Source: Medicago truncatula
Lineage: Eukaryota > Streptophyta > Magnoliopsida > Fabales > Fabaceae
Length of the DNA: 64,000 nucleotides
Reading direction: 5' to 3'
Assembly: GCF_003473485.1 (NCBI RefSeq)
Contig: NC_053044.1
Location: 942,501 to 1,006,500, forward strand
Shown here one piece after another: positions 59,291 to 64,000 of the stretch. The notes below the pieces were generated by a model, which was not told where the DNA came from, did no database searches, and saw only the letters and a program-made list of their open reading frames with translations. Each line of letters begins with the position of its first letter. Position 1 is the first letter of the stretch. A program made the translations under genes and the position numbers.

Positions 59291-60850
59291 AATGCACTAA
59301 AAAGGAATGTTAATAATGCATAAGGTTATAGTTAAGTTGTTACAAAGACATTAAAAATAAGCACCATAATTTTAAATCGAGCAAACTGTATTCACATTAA
59401 TATCTGTATATGATTAGGCAAAGACCAATGAAAAATTTGTTTTGTATTTTCCATAAGTGCGTAAGAAAGATTCATTCACACTATCATCTGATTGGTTAAA
59501 ACGTCAAAAGAGATCCATGGTGATTACAATAATTTTTAAACTGTATAACAATTAGTAGTTATGATGATTGCATACATTTAGATTTTAGATAACAATTAGT
59601 AGTTATGATGATTGCTGAAAAGTAATATTCAAAATGTTTTTCAGCATAGTTATAGAAACAAATTGAAAGAGAAATAACACCTTCCACAAAGTATAATGTT
59701 TTTTATTAGATTTAAGTTCAAAATTAATCAAAGTTGAATCATAATTTTCGCTGCTAGATATATCTGTCACGGCTGGATGAATTGGAGAGATTGATAATGG
59801 CAGCAAGGGCGGTGGTGCCAACATCGGAAGAGGAAGTAGCAACAATCACAACATAGAAAAAGAGTCTCTAATTGCCCTTGTAATTTCCTTTATCAGATAT
59901 CTCTATCAATTCCTCCATATATTATCAAACACAAAATTACATATCAAACTCAAAAATCCTAACCTCCGTTGATTTTTCCAATTTTTTGAATCTTAACCTT
60001 GAAAGACAAAATAATAATCACCACTTTAATAAAAAAAATAACCCAAAAAAATAATCAGATGCAGAACAAAATTGAAACATGTACAATAATAAATTAGGAG
60101 AAAGTGTAAACCAAATGAGAAGAAGGAATGTAAATATTACCTGTGAAAAGATTGAACCATGTCGGCGGAATCTTCACTGCTGCAATCATCCTTCTTTTCT
60201 GTTGTTCGCTAACCATCATCAACGATTTTCTCCGCTATCCGCTGTCGTCGACGAATTTCGTAAATTTGAAATCTTTTTCGTTTTTTTTTTATCTGGGTTT
60301 TCGTTTTTGTAAGGAGGGAAGTGAAACCCTAACCGCGGTGATGGTTTTAGCGAAGAAAATAACACCGACATCATTAATTTATCTCCATCGGAGTTGACGG
60401 ATTCAGCGGCGGCGGTGATGAAAATGTTTCCGACGCGGTGGTCAACGACAGTGGTGCAAAGCAAATGGGTTTTGTAGAGGACGAAGAAATGAAGACGATG
60501 TTTTTACTTTAGAGGATTGAAATGAAGGCAGAAGAAGAAGAAGAATGGTTTTTGTGAGAGAGAGAGAGAGAGTGGTGATATGATTTAGGGGCTTGGTCAA
60601 TTTTTTGCTGTTAAATTTTTGCTTTGGAAAATATCATTGTTATTAATAACATATATTGGTAAGTGCTAGTAGGTTTTCAATAAAATAATTTGAAATTCAA
60701 ATTCCCAAACACTTTATAGCCAAAAAATTTTAGGGTTATCTCATTTAGCATTTAATGCTGTAATTTTTGAGCTAAATTTCTAGGGTTAAGTTGTTGCAAC
60801 CTAATAAGATTAAGGAGTAAGGGATTTATTCATTTTGTTAAATCAATGAT
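59291..60850. other. Intergenic region with a GC-richer island at 60150-60480
   Basis: 60150-60480 is more GC-rich and has short open frames on both strands (about 80 codons), but none shows recognisable motifs. It could be a 5' exon or leader on the minus strand. A GA tract lies near 60555. Confidence 0.35.
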
Positions 60851-60921
60851 AATCGTCCTGGTGAGCTTAGCGCAATTGGTAGGGAGAATGCATAATATAT
60901 GAAAGATCCAGGGTACAAATA
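60851..60921 (+). mobile_element. Short tRNA-like SINE, copy 4, with 11-bp TSD
   Basis: It begins atcgtcctggtgagcttag and has a D-arm-like 'cgcaattggtaggg' and the 'tgcataatatatg' hairpin remnant. It ends in a diverged B box (agggtacaaat). AAATCAATGAT lies on both sides (60840-60850 and 60922-60932). Confidence 0.7.
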
Positions 60922-61014
60922 AAATCAATGATGACCACTTTGGAAACTACTCGTAACTCATTAATACATTGGACTATGTATGTGACATTTTATTCATTTT
61001 TTTTAGGTGCGACC

Positions 61015-61400
61015 TGATTTCGTCATTTTCAAAGAACAATACTTTAATTAGTTTTTTACAAAAACAAAACGATATTCATTCATTCAGATTGATCGAGTAA
61101 CATCGCTAAAAACGTAAAAAGTGAATTTACGAATAAACTCACAAAACCTAAGTTAATCGCATAAAACAACAACATCAGACAACGAGACACGACATGAAGA
61201 CAAGACACGAAATCAAACGCCGCACAAGACGACGAATAATCACACACACACAAAAAAAACACAAGAAAAAACTCTAAATGTGGAACCACTTATTTAGATT
61301 GAAAGAAAAGGGAAAAAAAGATGCAGAGGAGTGATTCTAGATAAAAAAAAAAAAAAAAGACCTAAAACCACTTCTCCTCAATGAATGAAGGAGAAAGAAA
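61015..61400 (-). repeat. Dispersed repeat, copy 2 (partner 20695-21190)
   Basis: It has the same ordered words as copy 1, including 'attcattcattcag', 'catcgctaaaaacgt', 'aatcgcataaaac', 'gccgcacaagacgacgaa' and 'accacttattta', and an A run near 61350. It is non-coding. Confidence 0.5.
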
Positions 61401-61699
61401 ACTTAGAGAGAATGTGGAGTTTCTCTCACTATAAAACTAGAGCCGACTACTTTAATTAGTCTCTAAAAATAATAATAATATGTACACATTTGTTCTTCAA
61501 TAAATTTCACCCAAATTTGAGTGGTTAGTTTTTTTCCTTTTCGAATAATTAAATTATTTCATTGTGTTATATCATAAAACATATTTTGATTCAATGTTAG
61601 AATGTAAAGAACCTATTTCCAAACAATGTAGTTCCGTTGAAAGTATCTATTTTTGTTTGATGCTTGTTACAAAATCAGATACCTACAAAAGATAGTATG

Positions 61700-62290
61700 G
61701 TAAGACAATGAATTATTCAATTGTATTTGAATGTTTGTGTTACTGCTGCTGTCTAGAGAAAAACATTGATCAATTGTTTATGGGATGCGACTTTTTTGAG
61801 AGCATTTTGGTTCTTACTTCTTAGCTAGACAATGGTTGAGTATTCATTTGGTGAACGCTACATCTGTCTAACCATATTTTGTATTTTAGTGCGCTAGGAG
61901 GATTTTTTTAAAAAATATATCTTCTCCACTTCATATTATTTGGCTTCTTTGTCTATAAGTTAGTTGGAAGGAAGAGAACTGCCGCTATTTTCGACACAAG
62001 GAGGAGTATTTTTTTTCATATGTTTGATTGAGTAAAAATGTTATCTTTTTGGTGGTTGAAAACTAAAAATCAAAGTTTAACTTTTGTCTTAATCATTGAT
62101 GGGTTAATCTTATAATGTATTTGGGTTTAGCCACTTAGCATGTGTGCTTTGAAGGTTTTTTGCTGTTTGGTGTGGCACTGTTTGTAACTTTTTGTACTCT
62201 CGAGTTCTATCCGTGCAATTCTTAAGTTGGGTATAACACTTTGTGTGATTAATATATTCCATTTTGCCCAGTTTAATTTTTTTTGTTTGT
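61700..62290 (+). mobile_element. LINE (L1-type) ORF2 C-terminus and 3' end, decayed
   Basis: Across frames it reads like the C-terminal zinc-binding region of plant L1 ORF2: IDQLFMGCDFFESIWFLLL near 61765, KLVGRKRTAAIFDTRRSIFF near 61960, and FWWLKTKNQSLTF near 62049. After the last coding similarity comes a T-rich 3' region ('gtactctcgagttc', 'gtgtgattaatatattcc'). Several stops and frame changes are present. The 5' part is absent. No TSD was found. Confidence 0.65.
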
Positions 62291-62513
62291 TCTTTATCAT
62301 TTTTTTTCTTCTGATTTAATCATTTATAAAATGTCAACGTCTTTTTTAGAGGATATAAAATTTCAACACTATTTTCTATTTTATTAAAAAAAAAATCATA
62401 AACACAAAAAAAAAAAAAAAAACTAATCAAACTCATAAACATACACAAATCTTCTTCATCCTACAAATCTACCTAAAACGTTATATTTCTTTGAAAACAT
62501 CACATAAAATCAA

Positions 62514-62688
62514 GGGTAATGTTAACGAGCGCCCTTAGGAAACTAGTTAAGAAGCAAATATAGTAATGTATTGCATTGAAAATTATGTTTTCAATCCTTT
62601 AAAAGTCAATAAAATGTTTTTTTAAATTAAAATTTTTTCTTTATGATTTTCTTAACTAGTGCCCCGAAGATACTGGTTAACATGACCC
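62514..62688. mobile_element. Mutator-type MITE with 9-bp TSD
   Basis: The left end GGGTAATGTTAACGAG and inverted right end GGGTCATGTTAACCAG continue through 'actagttaagaa' (about 40 bp of terminal repeat). Flanks are TAAAATCAA (62505-62513) and TAAAGTCAA (62689-62697), a 9-bp duplication with one difference. Confidence 0.8.
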
Positions 62689-63132
62689 TAAAGTCAAAGA
62701 CCCAAAAATCGCCTTAGTCATCTTTTTCTTACTCATCAACAAAATCAGCCAAAAAAAAACAACAACCATAACCAAATTGGTAACCAAACAAACGAAACAT
62801 AAGAAAAATTGAAGAAATTGTGAAAATCCTTTTAAGCTGCAGGAGTGGACAGATAAAGTCTTAATGAAATATGTTTTTTTTAAAAAAACAATGTTGAGTT
62901 TTTATATGATTACACCGGAAAAAAGAAGATAAAAGACGAAAGTATTAATTAAAATTAATTTAATAGACAAATAAAACTAAGTGTAGGGTCTTGAACAAAA
63001 AAATAATAACGCGCAGGGTTTACGAGAAATATAAAAAAAAAAAATACAAAAAGTATATAGAGATATAGGTCTGGTCTAACCCTCTTACATCCCTCTCGAC
63101 CTCTCTTTCTCGCCAATCGATTATAACCTAAC
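62689..63132 (+). promoter_or_regulatory. Upstream region of the F-box/FBA gene
   Basis: AT-rich sequence with A-runs and no gene. The MITE above ends about 440 bp before the start codon. Confidence 0.4.
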
Positions 63133-64000
63133 ATGGGCAGACGCAAGCGATGCAAAGGAGACGACGACGCCGTTTCTTCTCCATTCCCGACCAAAGAAAC
63201 AATCTCCACTAAGAGGAGGAGGAGAAGAAAATTAACCAAAACCCTAACATCATCACCATCACTTCCCATTCTTCCTTTTGATCTCGTTTCAGAAATCCTC
63301 TGTAGGCTACAGGTAAAGCTCCTCCTTCAACTTCGATGCGTTTGTAAGTCTTGGAATTCTCTTATCTCTGATTCCAACTTCGCCAAGAAACACAATCGCA
63401 CATCTGCACCAACACGCCTCGTACATACCTTAACCGACCGTGTCACTATCAGTGACAGAGTTATCTATGACTCATACGAGTTCAAGTACGTTCTCAAGTC
63501 TTACACCTTTGAGTCCGTTTTGACGAACAAAAACATTAAAGCCACGGAGCTCGATCTTCCTGGAGCCAATAGAGCTTTTTTTGTTGGATCATGCAATGGC
63601 ATCCTCTGTCTTCTTGCCATTGTCTATGGAGGCGATTGGAATGTTCGATTGTGTAACCCTTCTATTAGAAAATTCAAGGATTTGCCCCCTCTTGAAGAGC
63701 TGTCAACTTCTAATATAAATAAGCTGACGATGTATGGCTTTGGCCATGATACTGTTAGTGATAATTACAAGATTGTGATTGGTGGTGCACGTGATATTAG
63801 ATGTAATTTGGTTTCCGAAACTGATGTGAAGGTTTATACTTCAGGTACAAATTTCTGGAAAAACATTCAAAAGTTCCCTATTGATTGCGTTGTCGTGCAA
63901 GAAACCGGGAAATTTGTGAGTGGCACAATGAATTGGTTGGTTTCTAAAGATTATGCTAGGAAAAATCAATATTTTGTTGTTTCTCTTGATTTGAGGAACG
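63133..64000 (+). CDS. F-box protein with FBA-type domain, 3' end beyond the window
   Basis: Open from ATG 63133 to the window edge (289 codons, no stop). A basic N-terminus (MGRRKRCKGDD, then KRRRRRK) precedes an F-box at about residues 47-86 (LPFDLVSEILCRL, LLQLRCVCKSWNSLISD), expected to bind SKP1 in an SCF ubiquitin ligase. The following region has the signature of the F-box-associated domain: VGSCNGILCLL, VRLCNPSIRKFKDLPPL, YGFGHDTVSDNYKIV, VKVYTSGTNFWKNI and GTMNWLV. Such genes form large, fast-evolving families in legumes, and the substrate is not predictable. The run of Arg/Lys could act in nuclear import. It appears intact as far as visible. Confidence 0.85.
   Translation, partial: MGRRKRCKGDDDAVSSPFPTKETISTKRRRRRKLTKTLTSSPSLPILPFDLVSEILCRLQVKLLLQLRCVCKSWNSLISDSNFAKKHNRTSAPTRLVHTLTDRVTISDRVIYDSYEFKYVLKSYTFESVLTNKNIKATELDLPGANRAFFVGSCNGILCLLAIVYGGDWNVRLCNPSIRKFKDLPPLEELSTSNINKLTMYGFGHDTVSDNYKIVIGGARDIRCNLVSETDVKVYTSGTNFWKNIQKFPIDCVVVQETGKFVSGTMNWLVSKDYARKNQYFVVSLDLRN

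Noticed and set aside
60143..60464. Opposing 77-84 codon open frames in the GC-richer island
   Set aside because: Neither strand shows family motifs; possibly an untranslated exon, so noted only as an island.

Overview
The window looks like nuclear DNA of a dicot plant, most likely a legume of the Medicago type. It is AT-rich and intron-rich with canonical GT-AG splice sites. Its mobile elements are typical of plants: Helitrons with ACCCGTGC hairpins and CTAG ends, Stowaway MITEs, Mutator-like MITEs, tRNA-derived SINEs, L1-type LINE 3' ends and LTR remnants. The species is inferred from overall character, not from a search.

Five host genes are convincing, all on the + strand: an F-box/PP2-B protein (6161-7655, 3 exons), a mitochondrial OMA1-type M48 metalloprotease (11416-15756, 3 exons), an ALA1-type P4-ATPase lipid flippase (44182-50047, 7 exons), prefoldin subunit 2 (coding exon 55437-55880, probable 5'UTR exon near 51460-51532), and the start of an F-box/FBA protein (63133 to the window edge). 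On the - strand, 16637-20138 is a CC-NBS-LRR resistance-gene homologue broken by at least four lesions.

The rest is mostly mobile DNA. At 1003-1498 is a LINE 3' end with a 17-bp target-site duplication (TSD). It is followed at 1552-2561 by a Pack-MULE-like element that carries a piece of a SET-domain methyltransferase gene. From 21760 to 33981 lies a Helitron block: a non-autonomous element with a decayed RPA gene (21760-26660), then an almost intact Rep/PIF1 helicase gene (27185-33567, 12 exons) with one in-frame TGA. A decayed MULE transposase, two SINE-type repeats, a long palindromic foldback and nested LTR remnants fill 34312-42260. That last part includes a solo LTR (40750-42041) with TSD AGGTA. 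A third Helitron end, on the - strand, and another decayed RPA gene lie at 56737-59010.

Two larger patterns stand out. A block of about 1.6-1.9 kb holding a 5'UTR exon, its splice donor and the start of intron 1 occurs twice, upstream of OMA1 (8975-10563) and upstream of prefoldin 2 (51378-53252), in the same orientation. A short tRNA-like module of roughly 70-95 bp occurs four times (21315, 23921, 24157, 60851), and three copies have perfect 11-19 bp TSDs, so it appears to move as a very small SINE. No organellar DNA, viral genes, CRISPR arrays or intact cellular tRNA/rRNA genes were recognised.
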